64,000 bases of DNA, taken from the NCBI RefSeq assembly GCF_000158095.2, contig NZ_CM011002.1, positions 3,381,203 through 3,445,202 of the forward strand, written 5' to 3'. Under the pieces are notes generated by a model that did no database searches, was not told where the DNA came from, and saw only the letters and a list, made by a program, of their open reading frames with translations. Shown piece after piece: positions 37,358-46,536 of this stretch. Origin of the DNA: Roseibium alexandrii DFL-11. Lineage in GTDB: Bacteria; Pseudomonadota; Alphaproteobacteria; Rhizobiales; Stappiaceae. The translations under genes were made by a program, and so were the position numbers. The stretch's first letter is position 1. Every line of letters begins with the position of its first letter.

Positions 37358-38002
37358 TCAGGATCCGGCTTGCGGAAGCCCCTTGAAGGCTTCAGAACCC
37401 CACACTTGCTTTACGCGCGCATCCCGGCCACACGCCTTTCGGTAGCCTTTGTAGGCATCGGCACGGGTCACATAGCCGAACCGGGTCAAGGTGCGTTGAT
37501 TGCTTTTGTAATAGCCCTGGTGATAGTCCTCGGCCGGCCAGAAGATCGCAGCGTCTTCAATCGGGGTCACCACTTTGCGGCCCAGCGCCTTTTCCGCTTT
37601 TGCCACTTCCTGCTTCGCCGCTTTTTCCTGTGCGTCGCTCAAGGGATGGATCGCAGTCGAATACCCGAAACCCCGATCACAGAATTGCCCGCCGCTGTCG
37701 GTCACATCAACCGTTCTCAGGAAAATTGCCAGGAGTTCGCCATAGCTGATCTTGGTCTCGTCAAAATCGACCTGAACGACTTCGCGGTGACCACCACGTT
37801 CGTAGTTCTTGTAGGTCGGATTTTGCGTGGTTCCGCCAGCATAACCGGACACCACATCGCGAACGCCCGGAAGCTGTTCCAGATCTGATTCTACACACCA
37901 GAAACAGCCGCCAGCAAATACCGCCGTCTCGGCGTTTGCCGGAACCGTGTAGGCGGCACCAGTCATTAGAGTTGCAAGGGCGAGCGGGGCAAGACGCTTC
38001 AT
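37358..38002 (-). CDS. msrA: periplasmic peptide-methionine (S)-S-oxide reductase
   Basis: The 214-residue MsrA reduces methionine-S-sulfoxide in oxidised proteins. A Sec signal peptide (KRLAPLALATLMTGAAYTVPANA) precedes the catalytic GGCFWCVESDL motif, so the enzyme works in the periplasm. VVSGYAGGTTQNPTY and the HQGYYK region complete the family; a C-terminal Cys (RKACGRD) is the likely resolving Cys. The ATG at 38002 has GGAGG seven bases upstream. No msrB partner is adjacent. Confidence 0.94.
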   Translation of the reverse strand: MKRLAPLALATLMTGAAYTVPANAETAVFAGGCFWCVESDLEQLPGVRDVVSGYAGGTTQNPTYKNYERGGHREVVQVDFDETKISYGELLAIFLRTVDVTDSGGQFCDRGFGYSTAIHPLSDAQEKAAKQEVAKAEKALGRKVVTPIEDAAIFWPAEDYHQGYYKSNQRTLTRFGYVTRADAYKGYRKACGRDARVKQVWGSEAFKGLPQAGS

Positions 38003-38180
38003 GAGAAATCCTCCGTATGTTGGTATCAGAGCTAACGCATCTGCAGCTGGAGGCAATTCAACTCCATTGTCTTTCCCGCACAAGCCCGTGAGGGATGTGT
38101 GACTCACGTTGTTTCTGACCTGCGCAATACCCCCGCCAGATGGATCGCCACCCCACTTGACAGGTATCACATTTATCTTG

Positions 38181-39599
38181 CTAGACAGTCTGACGGTGAG
38201 CTTGTGGGCGCGGTGCGTCCAGCCCCGACCAGTCGATCCTTTGCGTGACGAACATGGTCACGGCAATAGCTGCAAATGCGATCACAGATCCGATCAGCAA
38301 GGCATAGTCCTGTTCCCGCATCAAAGCGTACAGGGTCGCGAAGATACCAGTCAGGACAGCCGCGATCACAAATCCTGCAATTCGGCTTTTCAACGAGGTC
38401 CCAACGTAGATGGCGTTCAATAGCGTCGCTGAACCTGCAGCGACCAGGTAGGCGCGCCCGTAACCAATATGCTCAGCGAAGGCCAACAGCATCACGTAGA
38501 AGATGATCAGCGCACAGCCAACCAACCCATATTGTATCCAGTGAAATTGCCAGCCCGATCGCATCTCCAAAACGAAAACCGCTAGAAAAGTCAGGCTGAT
38601 GAAACCGATGGCGTATTTCAGTGACCTTGAAATCGTCTGATAGAAGTTGACCGGCTCGACAAACTTCACGCCCATTAATTTGCCGGACAGCGGCAAACTG
38701 TCGACCTCCATCGTCTTGGGAATGCCCCGGGCCAGATAAGGGATGGTCCAGTTTGCGGTAAACCCGCTGTCCGTGATTGAACGCTGTTCAGGCAGGAAAG
38801 CTCCTGTAAACCCTGGATGAGGCCAATCGGACTGGAGAGTGACCAGTGTCGTCTGCCCGGCCGGTGCTGCAAAAAGGGCTGATGAGCCCTTCAGATGCAT
38901 GGCCAAATCAAAGGAAAAGCCTCTTTGCCAGATATCAGCTGCGATTGGTGCGTTGATACCGGAACCGCTGTGCTTAGCCAACACACCAAGGCCTGGCTCA
39001 AACTGCACAGTTTGTGCGTTGTTGAGGCGGATAGCGACTTCGCTTCGCAGCGCGCGGACATCCGATATGCCAACGACAACCATGGCCTTGTTGGTTGCGA
39101 TCTTGATCGTGCCGCCGTCTTTCGGTTCAAAGATGCCGGAGGGCGGCGCGGCAAATCGGCCTTCCATGGACATCTGACCACTATAAACAGGCAATGAGTA
39201 GATTGACTTGCGGCGTTCTTCGACGCCTATGTCTCCTTTCAATTCCAGACGCTCGGGAAACAACACCACCGTTCTATGATGGACGGTCCGCTGCCGCTTC
39301 TCGCCTTCTCCGGAAACAACGGTCTCCGTGAATGGAATAGCAAGATAAGGACCATTGATCGACTGCGTCCCACCCCAGGACCTTGCGATATCCGCCGCAA
39401 CGCCCTTGGCGCGGTCGGCACGCTCTTCCAGGAGCAACCAAACAAACGTCGTTGGAATAAGAAGAAGAATGGTCAGGAAACCAATCAGAAAAACCTTGAC
39501 CGCGGGCGACTTCAAGACTGCTGGTAGTTTCGGTGACTGTCGGTTCCGGGAAGATCCGTTTTCATCTTCTGCGGCTGGTGCCGATGTTGCGTTCGCCAT
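38181..39599 (-). CDS. creD: inner-membrane protein CreD
   Basis: The 472-residue protein matches CreD (cell envelope integrity, Cre regulon): an N-terminal membrane helix (VFLIGFLTILLLIPTTFVW), a large periplasmic domain (GGTQSINGPYLAIPF and VVLFPERLELKGDIGVEERRKSIYSLPVYSG), and a C-terminal bundle of six or so helices (RSLKYAIGFISLTFLAVFVLE). In E. coli creD is controlled by CreBC; no creBC is seen here. The start at 39599 is preferred over one 18 codons upstream. Confidence 0.92.
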   Translation of the reverse strand: MANATSAPAAEDENGSSRNRQSPKLPAVLKSPAVKVFLIGFLTILLLIPTTFVWLLLEERADRAKGVAADIARSWGGTQSINGPYLAIPFTETVVSGEGEKRQRTVHHRTVVLFPERLELKGDIGVEERRKSIYSLPVYSGQMSMEGRFAAPPSGIFEPKDGGTIKIATNKAMVVVGISDVRALRSEVAIRLNNAQTVQFEPGLGVLAKHSGSGINAPIAADIWQRGFSFDLAMHLKGSSALFAAPAGQTTLVTLQSDWPHPGFTGAFLPEQRSITDSGFTANWTIPYLARGIPKTMEVDSLPLSGKLMGVKFVEPVNFYQTISRSLKYAIGFISLTFLAVFVLEMRSGWQFHWIQYGLVGCALIIFYVMLLAFAEHIGYGRAYLVAAGSATLLNAIYVGTSLKSRIAGFVIAAVLTGIFATLYALMREQDYALLIGSVIAFAAIAVTMFVTQRIDWSGLDAPRPQAHRQTV

Positions 39600-40127
39600 T
39601 TTCTGCAATCCTCTGCCAAAAGGTTGCCCACGAAACTGATCAAACCGGAACAATCAGCGCATTGTTCGAACACCAGATGATTTTTCGGCGGAGGAAATGT
39701 GGCTTGAATATGCGGGTGGCTCGTGAATTTAGGCAGCTCGGGCCGGGCAAGTCTGCCGAGCGGCCCAATTTGCCGGCTAAACAGACTTCGGCATTCCTCT
39801 GCGTGCCGCATATTTGCCCTTGTAAATATTACATAAAACTTGAATACTTTTGCCCTGTTTCGGAATTCACCGCCCGGATTGGCAATCAATCCTCACAAGA
39901 TCTGTTGTGAACAAGCTGTGGACTAATTGTTGGCAACGGAGCGAACTCAAATGAGAATCTGAACGGGTTTTCAGTGTACTAGCCAAGGTCTCAACTCAGA
40001 GTAATCGAGTTATCACAAAAGCGGGTTAACCATAAATCCGGTTTATACCAAGATTTTTGGCAACCCCTGCTTGTCTTCTGCTGCATGGCCAGTTCTTAAT
40101 AATTCGTTAACAAAGGACACTTTGTGA
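39600..40127. other. 528-base non-coding region between creD and the SAHH-like gene
   Basis: This is one of the longest gaps in the window and is AT-rich in its right half. It must hold the creD promoter and that of the SAHH-like gene (divergent). A weak AAGGA ribosome site lies near the right end. It contains several loose inverted and A/T-rich stretches (GGTTAACC near 40023, TTATCACAA near 40011), but I find no RNA gene, terminator or conserved box that I can defend. Confidence 0.4.
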
Positions 40128-41321
40128 ATGACACCGTTAAACAATATGGCTCTTGGCGCCAGCGCTGATTATGTGCGCCGGGCGAATTATCTTCCGGCGC
40201 TGGTCGAACGCCTCGACCTGTGCCAGGCAGAAACGCATCGCTTCATGCTGGTCGCGCATCTGTTCGACGACACCATGCGGATGATTGATGCCTTGGCTGG
40301 GATCATGGATTTCGATGCCATCATCGGCATTCCATATTCTTCCGGCAGCGACGCGACACGCACGAAATGGCAATCGCGTTATGGCTCCATCGTGAATTGC
40401 CCGAAGACCGAGGACGATTTCAAGGAAACGCTTGCCGCAGCCATCCAGAAAAGTTTTCTGCAGTGCCGCTCATCTGGTCAGAAACTGGTGATCCAGGAAG
40501 TTGGCGGCTATGTCGTTGAACTGCTTCATGAACGTTTCGCCGATCAGTTGGACCTTGTTGAGGGCGTCGTCGAGATCACCAAACAAGGTGTGTGGCGGGC
40601 CGAACAGCTCAACTTGAAAGTGCCAGTGCTGCATTGCGCCGACAGCGAACTGAAGCGGCTGGAAGCCAAACGATGTGGTGAAACCATTGTGCGCTGCCTG
40701 GACGGTCTTTCCAGGGATCTTGGCAATTCTCTTGCCGGACGGCATGCGGCCGTCTTTGGGGCGGGATGGATCGGCTCCGGTGTTGCCCATGCGTTCCGCC
40801 GCCTTGATGTCATTCCGATGGTGATCGACACCGATCCACTCAAGGTGGCAGAAGCGCGTCTCTCCGGTCTTCAGGCGCACATGTCACCAAGGGATTTGGA
40901 CAAGTGCGATCTGATCGTCGGCGCAGCTGGCAGATTGTCGATCACGGAACAGGTGCTGCGCCAATTGCGCAACGGTTGCATGGTCGCAAGCGCCAGTTCC
41001 CGGCGCATTGAGATCGATGTCGATTATCTGGAAACCGCGCCAAGCGCCGTTATTCATGCATCAATCCGGGCCTTCCATTTCCAGAACGACATTGGACACG
41101 GCGAGCGTCAGATTTGCCTCGTTAACGACGGCTATCCGGCGAACTTCATTCCGGGATCCGGCAGCGTTGCCGATGAGATCGTCGAACTCATCCTGGGCGA
41201 ACTCATCGTCCTGATGTCGGACATCACCTTTTATCCGTACGAGCCGGGAATTCATCGCATCACGCCAGCCAGCGAGGCGTTGTGTACACAGCTGTGGATT
41301 GAGCAGAGGGACCAGCTATGA
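40128..41321 (+). CDS. S-adenosylhomocysteine hydrolase-like NAD-binding protein
   Basis: The 397-residue protein matches the NAD-binding half of adenosylhomocysteinase. The Rossmann motif is clear (HAAVFGAGWIGSGVAHAFRR, GxGxxG), and so is the general layout (QKLVIQEVGGYVVELL, then VEGVVEITKQGVW, then DSELKRLEAKRCGE). Compared with true SAHH the catalytic neighbourhood is changed: the LDDGGDLT-type Asp pair reads IQEVGGYV, and the KSKFDN-type segment is KRLEAKRCG. So a divergent or non-hydrolytic paralogue is more likely than the housekeeping enzyme. Its stop overlaps the next methyltransferase gene by four bases, so they work together. Confidence 0.75.
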   Translation: MTPLNNMALGASADYVRRANYLPALVERLDLCQAETHRFMLVAHLFDDTMRMIDALAGIMDFDAIIGIPYSSGSDATRTKWQSRYGSIVNCPKTEDDFKETLAAAIQKSFLQCRSSGQKLVIQEVGGYVVELLHERFADQLDLVEGVVEITKQGVWRAEQLNLKVPVLHCADSELKRLEAKRCGETIVRCLDGLSRDLGNSLAGRHAAVFGAGWIGSGVAHAFRRLDVIPMVIDTDPLKVAEARLSGLQAHMSPRDLDKCDLIVGAAGRLSITEQVLRQLRNGCMVASASSRRIEIDVDYLETAPSAVIHASIRAFHFQNDIGHGERQICLVNDGYPANFIPGSGSVADEIVELILGELIVLMSDITFYPYEPGIHRITPASEALCTQLWIEQRDQL

Positions 41322-42103
41322 CCGATACAACCAACGAGTTGACAGTACACTCACAGTACCTTGTGAAGAAGCTGTCGAACTCAAAGCAAAATCTCTACGG
41401 AACCGTGAAATTCGACACGGTTTCGCGGAAAATCAAATCTTGGGCCAAAGGCCGCACGGAAACACCAAAGATCCTGGATATCGGCTGCTCGACTTCGATC
41501 TCCAAGGAATATCTGGCCGCAACCGGGCTGGAATTTGAATATTGCGGCGCCGACTACGAAGCCGCTTTCCAGCCGGACATCGTGCTCGACGCCACGAAAC
41601 TGTCAGAGCGAAAGGAAGACCTGCCCTGGCGCCCGGATGTCATTACTCTACTGGATGTTCTGGAGCACCTTCCTGGCAAGGCCGAGGCGATTGAATCCAC
41701 CATGCGCCAATGCTGCGAAGTGGTCGCACCGGGTGGTCTGGTGCTTGCGGTCGTGCCGCAGCTCTACCGGCTCGACCGGTTGAGATTCGGCCACCTGCAC
41801 TATCCGGAGCACCATGTCCGCTTCACACTCAAAGAGTGGATGAATATCGTCGAGAAGGCCGCCGATATCGAAGAAGTCCATGGCATCGGTTACCTCAGCG
41901 TCCTGCCTTACACTCCCATGTTCAGCCCTTGGTACAAGGAAAATAACCGGCATGGGAAACTGTTCCATCACCTGCGTTCCAAGACCTTCGAGTGGGGTCC
42001 GCTGAAACCAGCGGAAATCGGATTGACCCGGACCCTTGGCCGCTTGCCGGGCCTGCGCGGCTGGTGCAACAGCACACTGCTGGTCTGCAAGGCCAAAGGC
42101 TGA
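41318..42103 (+). CDS. class I SAM-dependent methyltransferase
   Basis: The 261-residue protein has the SAM-binding motif I ILDIGCSTSISKEYLAATGL, the acidic ribose loop YCGADYEA, and motif IV/post-I DVITLLDVLEHLPG. A C-terminal region rich in aromatic and basic residues (HLHYPEHHVRFTLKEWMNIVE, SPWYKENNRHGKLFHHLR) follows. The target is unknown; the layout fits small-molecule or lipid methyltransferases. It overlaps the SAHH-like gene by ATGA, which suggests a coupled methyl-transfer/SAH-processing or SAH-sensing unit. A terminator follows. Confidence 0.85.
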   Translation: MTDTTNELTVHSQYLVKKLSNSKQNLYGTVKFDTVSRKIKSWAKGRTETPKILDIGCSTSISKEYLAATGLEFEYCGADYEAAFQPDIVLDATKLSERKEDLPWRPDVITLLDVLEHLPGKAEAIESTMRQCCEVVAPGGLVLAVVPQLYRLDRLRFGHLHYPEHHVRFTLKEWMNIVEKAADIEEVHGIGYLSVLPYTPMFSPWYKENNRHGKLFHHLRSKTFEWGPLKPAEIGLTRTLGRLPGLRGWCNSTLLVCKAKG

Positions 42104-42145
42104 CCTAGGCCACTCGCCAACCGAGAAATTCCTCTGCTCAATCAA

Positions 42146-42180
42146 GCGCTCCGGGTGGCTGTCCGGGGCGTTTTCTTTTT
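42146..42180 (+). terminator. rho-independent terminator after the methyltransferase gene
   Basis: A GC-rich stem (GCGCTCCGG/CCGGGGCG, imperfect by one bulge) is followed by TTTTCTTTTTT. It ends the SAHH-like/methyltransferase operon and insulates gadB. Confidence 0.75.
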
Positions 42181-42224
42181 TCGCATCGATGGATTCCTCA
42201 GCGGCTACCACTGAATGGACCGCT

Positions 42225-42240
42225 TGTGACGCGGGTCACA
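42225..42240. promoter_or_regulatory. perfect CRP-type box upstream of gadB
   Basis: The sequence TGTGA-CGCGGG-TCACA is a perfect palindrome with the N6 spacing of the CRP consensus. It is 100 bases before the gadB start, a usual distance for a CRP/FNR-superfamily activator. A second such box lies upstream of the Hcp gene. Which regulator binds in this organism is unknown. Confidence 0.7.
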
Positions 42241-42339
42241 GGAAAGCATGCACTGCCCAGGGTAGGCATTGCACATCATCTGAATTCTATGGTCGTATGG
42301 GATATCCATAACACGCCTGTATTCACAGGGAGGTTTCCA

Positions 42340-43728
42340 GTGGCATTGCATCAATCCAAACCCGGCCGGCGGGACGACGTTTTTGACCTTTATGCCCGCG
42401 ATTTGTCTGAACAGCCGTTGCCAAAGTTCCGGATGCCGGAGAACTCTTCGCTCCCCGATACGGTTTACAATCTGATCCACGACGAATTGCTGCTTGATGG
42501 CAACTCTCGCCAAAACCTGGCGACCTTCTGCACAACCTATGTGCCCCCTCAAGCCCAGCAGCTCATGCAGGACTGTGTCGACAAGAACATGATCGACCAG
42601 GACGAGTACCCGCAGACGGCGGAGATCGAGCACCGCTGCGTCCACATTCTTGCCGATCTGTGGAATGCCCCGGACGCAAAAACCACGCTTGGATGTTCAA
42701 CGACCGGGTCTTCTGAAGCTGCGATGCTGGGCGGCCTTGCTCTCAAGTGGAAATGGCGCAAGCGCAAGGAAGCCGCCGGCCAACCGGCCGACAAACCCAA
42801 CTTGATTTGCGGCCCGGTACAAATCTGCTGGCACAAGTTTGCGCGCTACTTCGATGTCGAATTGCGGGAACTCCCGATCCTTGACGGAGAGCTTTGCATG
42901 ACCGCTGAACAAGTGGCTGAGGCAGTCGATGAAAACACCATCGGCGTCGTTCCGACCCTCGGCGTCACCTTCACCGGCGTTTATGAACCGGTGGAAGCGC
43001 TCTCGAAAGAACTCGATCGGATCGAAGCTGAACGCGGCCTTGATATCCCGATCCATGTGGACGCAGCCTCTGGCGGGTTCATTGCGCCGTTCCTGCACGA
43101 GGACGTTGTTTGGGATTTCCGGTTGCCCCGTGTGAAATCAATCAACGCATCCGGCCATAAGTATGGCTTGTCACCGCTCGGCGTCGGCTGGGCGATCTGG
43201 CGGGAACCGGAAGACTTACCGGAAGAGTTGATTTTCAACGTCGACTATCTGGGCGGCCAGGTGCCAACATTTGCGCTCAACTTTTCCCGGCCCGCTGGCG
43301 AGATCGTGGCGCAGTACTACCAGTTCCTGCGTCTCGGCCGGAAAGGGTATACCGACGTACAAGGCGCCTGTGCCGACACGGCGCAGTATTTGGCAACTGA
43401 ACTGGAAAAGACCGGGCATTTCAACATGCTCTACAACGGCGATGGAGGTCTGCCGGCTGTCTGTTATTCCCTGAAGAACAGCACAGACCGCGGCTACACG
43501 CTGTACGACGTGTCGGAGCGGTTGCGCATGCGCGGTTGGCAAATTGCCTCTTATCCGCTTCCAGCAAACCGGCATAACCTCATTGTCCAGCGGGTCATGG
43601 TCCGCCATGGGATCGGCCGCGATCTCATGGAACTGTTGATCGAGGACATGAGCCGGACGATCGAATTCCTGGATCGGAATCCGATGAGCAACCGGGAAGC
43701 CAAAGCCTCCTTCCACCACGGACGATAA
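42340..43728 (+). CDS. gadB: glutamate decarboxylase
   Basis: The 462-residue PLP enzyme converts glutamate to GABA, consuming a proton. Length matches E. coli GadB (466). Key regions present: ATFCTTYVPPQAQQLMQDC, TGSSEAAMLGGLALKWKWR, VDAASGGFIAPFLHE, and the Schiff-base lysine in INASGHKYGLSPLG, followed by GQVPTFALNFSRP. The GTG start is chosen because AGGGAGG is six bases before it and longer starts would add unrelated residues. It is four bases from gadC, forming an acid-resistance operon. Confidence 0.96.
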   Translation: MALHQSKPGRRDDVFDLYARDLSEQPLPKFRMPENSSLPDTVYNLIHDELLLDGNSRQNLATFCTTYVPPQAQQLMQDCVDKNMIDQDEYPQTAEIEHRCVHILADLWNAPDAKTTLGCSTTGSSEAAMLGGLALKWKWRKRKEAAGQPADKPNLICGPVQICWHKFARYFDVELRELPILDGELCMTAEQVAEAVDENTIGVVPTLGVTFTGVYEPVEALSKELDRIEAERGLDIPIHVDAASGGFIAPFLHEDVVWDFRLPRVKSINASGHKYGLSPLGVGWAIWREPEDLPEELIFNVDYLGGQVPTFALNFSRPAGEIVAQYYQFLRLGRKGYTDVQGACADTAQYLATELEKTGHFNMLYNGDGGLPAVCYSLKNSTDRGYTLYDVSERLRMRGWQIASYPLPANRHNLIVQRVMVRHGIGRDLMELLIEDMSRTIEFLDRNPMSNREAKASFHHGR

Positions 43729-43732
43729 ACCA

Positions 43733-45223
43733 ATGTCAGATCCCGCTCAGGCTAGCGCGGAGCGTCCGGCCAAGGACACCTCAGCGACCGGAAAAATCAC
43801 CGTTCTCGGTCTTGCCATGATGACAGTCGCTGCCGTAGTCAGCCTGCGCGGCCTGCCGTTGATGGCCGTTGAAGGTACGACGCTGCTGTTCTACATCGGC
43901 TTCGCCGCCTTCATTTTCCTGATACCAGCCGCTTTGGTCGCTGCCGAACTTGGCGGCATGTTCGCCCATTCAACCGGCGGTATCTACGATTGGGTGAAAG
44001 CCCCGTTTGGCGCCCGGGCGGGTTTTGTCGCCATCTGGCTGCAATGGATCCAAAACGTAGTCTGGTACCCGACCGTACTTGCCTTCGCCGCTGCGTCCCT
44101 TGCCTATGTCATCGGGCGACCGGAGCTTGCCGATGATGGTATCTATACCGGCTCGGTCATCATCGCGGCCTATTGGCTTGCAACCCTTATTGCGCTGACC
44201 GGCACCAGCGCAGCGGCCCGGTTTACGTCCACTGGTTTTCTGCTCGGGACCGTGGTCCCCGGTCTTCTGATCATCGCACTCGGTGCAGCCTGGATTGCGG
44301 ATGGGCAAACGATGGCCTTCCTGGACAGCACATCAGTGACCGGCGGCGATGCGCATTTGCGGTTCTTTCCACATATCACCGGCTTGTCATCCCTGGCGTT
44401 TCTCGGCGGCATTGTACTCCTGTTTGCCGGTGTTGAGGTTCATGCCGTTCACGCCAACGAACTCAAGAACCCGGTGCGGGACTTCCCGAAAGCCATCCTT
44501 CTGTCGGTGGTAATCATCGTCGCACTGTTCCTCTTGGGCTCGCTGGCGCTTGCATCCATTGTTCCTGCAAATGAGATTGCCCTCGACCAAGGTCCGATGC
44601 AGGCCTTGCAGATCGCGCTGAAAGAATTCGGCCTCAGCTGGCTCGTGCCGATCCTTGCCCTGTTGATCGCTCTTGGCGCGCTTGCCGGAGTGATGTCGTG
44701 GATCACCGGACCAAGCCGCGGTCTTCTCCGAACCGCTCGTGACGGCGAGTTGCCGCCTTTCCTTGCGCGGACCAACAAGAACGGAGTGCAGATAACGATT
44801 CTGCTAATTCAAGGCGGCATCGTTACGGTGCTGGCACTGCTCTACTTCGTCTTGAAAAATGTCTCCGTCGCCTTCTTCCTGCTGTCGGCAATGACGATCA
44901 CACTTTATCTGGTGATGTATATGATGATGTACGCGGCCGCTGTTCGCCTACGACTGACACGGCCGGACGCAGAACGCAGTTATAAAGTGCCCGGTGGCCT
45001 CGGCGGATTGATCGCTGTAGCTGGGATCGGCTTTGCCGGAGTTGCGTTCGCGTTTATTACTTCGTTCTTCCCTCCAAGCCAGCTGCCCGTCGGAAGTCCG
45101 GCGACCTATGTCGGTGTGGTAACGGCAGGGTTTGTAATCTTCATTGGCCTGCCGATCCTGATACACGCTTTGAAGCGTCCATCCTGGGTCCAAAACCAGG
45201 CCAGAACGGACGAAAAATCCTGA
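43733..45223 (+). CDS. gadC: glutamate:GABA antiporter, APC family
   Basis: The 496-residue membrane protein has twelve predicted helices and the APC-family opening (KITVLGLAMMTVAAVVSLRGLPLMAVEG), with the GGIYDWVKAPFGARAGFVAIW region of GadC-like antiporters. It exchanges cytosolic GABA for external glutamate. The C-terminal cytosolic tail is short (about 20 residues) compared with the C-plug of E. coli GadC, so pH gating may differ. It follows gadB almost without gap. Confidence 0.93.
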   Translation: MSDPAQASAERPAKDTSATGKITVLGLAMMTVAAVVSLRGLPLMAVEGTTLLFYIGFAAFIFLIPAALVAAELGGMFAHSTGGIYDWVKAPFGARAGFVAIWLQWIQNVVWYPTVLAFAAASLAYVIGRPELADDGIYTGSVIIAAYWLATLIALTGTSAAARFTSTGFLLGTVVPGLLIIALGAAWIADGQTMAFLDSTSVTGGDAHLRFFPHITGLSSLAFLGGIVLLFAGVEVHAVHANELKNPVRDFPKAILLSVVIIVALFLLGSLALASIVPANEIALDQGPMQALQIALKEFGLSWLVPILALLIALGALAGVMSWITGPSRGLLRTARDGELPPFLARTNKNGVQITILLIQGGIVTVLALLYFVLKNVSVAFFLLSAMTITLYLVMYMMMYAAAVRLRLTRPDAERSYKVPGGLGGLIAVAGIGFAGVAFAFITSFFPPSQLPVGSPATYVGVVTAGFVIFIGLPILIHALKRPSWVQNQARTDEKS

Positions 45224-45462
45224 CAATTATGGTCCGGTAGCGTCGTTTGCAGGTCTGATCGGCTTCACGGCAGCTCACGCCCCTGTCATTGCAAGTGATG
45301 CACACCTTGGCAGTCCAAGCTTCCGTGAAGCGGCCTCACATAAAACGCATTGATTTTTCGAGGGAAATCAAGTCACGGAAGCGTGGAACACCTTGATTTC
45401 AATGCCGACGATATCGCTCCCACATGAGGTCTATCGCAATCGGATTTGGGAGCGCAGAAATC

Positions 45463-45975
45463 ATGACAACACTAACAGCAGATAGACATCTGACCGCAGC
45501 CGCACCAGCTGTTTCGGTCAGCACCATAGGCCTGATGTTCATTTCAGGCTTTTTCGCCACCATTACTTTTGATCTTTGGGGGCAGGTCATCAGCCCGGGT
45601 TTGGGTTTTGCCAATCTCTCACCTCACGGCCTGGCACAAAGCCTTCTGGCAAGTCTCGGCCTGCCCAGCAACGCCTTTGCAGGGTATTTTGTTCACTTCT
45701 ATCTGGTCGGCCTTGTCGGCTATCCGATCGGCTGGATGTACGTTTTCGCACCGATCTGGCAACGTGTTGTCGGCGACACGCATTGGCTTCTGCCAGCCGC
45801 GATCTACGGTGTTGGGCTATGGGTCTTTGCCATTGGCGGTATAACAGCAATTGCCGGTTTGCCATTCTTTTTGAATTTTACCGGCATCACTTGGGTCGCC
45901 CTGGTTGGCCACGTGCTTTATGCCGTCGTAATGGTCGGTGTTCTTGATCTCATTGAGCGTCAAAAACAAACCTAG
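45463..45975 (+). CDS. multi-pass membrane protein of unknown function
   Basis: The 170-residue protein has about four transmembrane segments (TIGLMFISGFFATITFDLW, GYFVHFYLVGLVGYPIGWMY, AAIYGVGLWVFAIGGITAI, WVALVGHVLYAVVMVGVL). No family is recognised with confidence. The start at 45463 is preferred; the ATG 13 codons upstream lacks a ribosome site. It follows gadC by 239 bases containing a long inverted repeat, and a bidirectional terminator follows the stop. Confidence 0.65.
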   Translation: MTTLTADRHLTAAAPAVSVSTIGLMFISGFFATITFDLWGQVISPGLGFANLSPHGLAQSLLASLGLPSNAFAGYFVHFYLVGLVGYPIGWMYVFAPIWQRVVGDTHWLLPAAIYGVGLWVFAIGGITAIAGLPFFLNFTGITWVALVGHVLYAVVMVGVLDLIERQKQT

Positions 45976-45992
45976 GCTTCTCTGACAAGCCA

Positions 45993-46033
45993 AAAAAGAA
46001 AACCGCTGCGACACCTTCGGAGCGGTTTCTTTT
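45993..46033. terminator. bidirectional rho-independent terminator
   Basis: The stem GAAAACCGCT/AGCGGTTTC is flanked by AAAAAA on the left and TTTTT on the right. It serves the membrane-protein gene (plus) and the small minus-strand gene next to it. Confidence 0.85.
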
Positions 46034-46071
46034 TGTTCGAAGCAGACCGAAACAATGTCGGATCAGCTGAA

Positions 46072-46272
46072 CTAGTCAGCGAAGATGCCGTATTCCGGGA
46101 TCGGGTCCAGTTCGATCTGGGCAAGCAAAGACCCTTCGACGATGGCCTGTATGCTGACGTTCTTTCCCATGATCGGATAAAAGTGGCTTTCAGCCACCCG
46201 GCCTTGAGTTTCACCGAATTCCGTGTGAGACGCATTTATAAGTGTTTCAAACTGTGACGCTGTTTGAGACAT
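46072..46272 (-). CDS. small hypothetical protein
   Basis: The 66-residue product is not recognised. It is soluble and mildly acidic, with the sequence pattern ESHFYPIMGKNVSIQAIVEG in the middle. A GTG two codons upstream is an alternative start. The AGGGGAAAGAG stretch upstream gives a ribosome site, and the stop is close to a bidirectional terminator. Both support a real gene, but there is no family evidence. Confidence 0.5.
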   Translation of the reverse strand: MSQTASQFETLINASHTEFGETQGRVAESHFYPIMGKNVSIQAIVEGSLLAQIELDPIPEYGIFAD

Positions 46273-46536
46273 ATCCACTCTTTCCCCTGCAGTACCATCG
46301 CCAACTGTGTGGCGTTAAAGGCACCCTAGGGACAATTCCCAAAATTGGCGCTAAGGGCTTTAAGCAAATTGTTTCTGCTCTGGGTACAAATTATTAACTA
46401 CGCCATATTGCGAGCTCTTTTCCCATGTGAAGATCTGACAAAGACTGGATTGAACAATCACGCGATCCATATTGACGCTGAACGCGAGTGGTTTGTTTGT
46501 GGGCATTTTTTTATACTCGCACAATAGGTGCCGCTG

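Noticed and set aside
39895..40020. DnaA-box-like words (TGTGGACTA, TTATCACAA) in the long gap before the SAHH-like gene
   Set aside because: The matches are imperfect, few and not clustered with an AT-rich unwinding element or replication genes. No origin is claimed.
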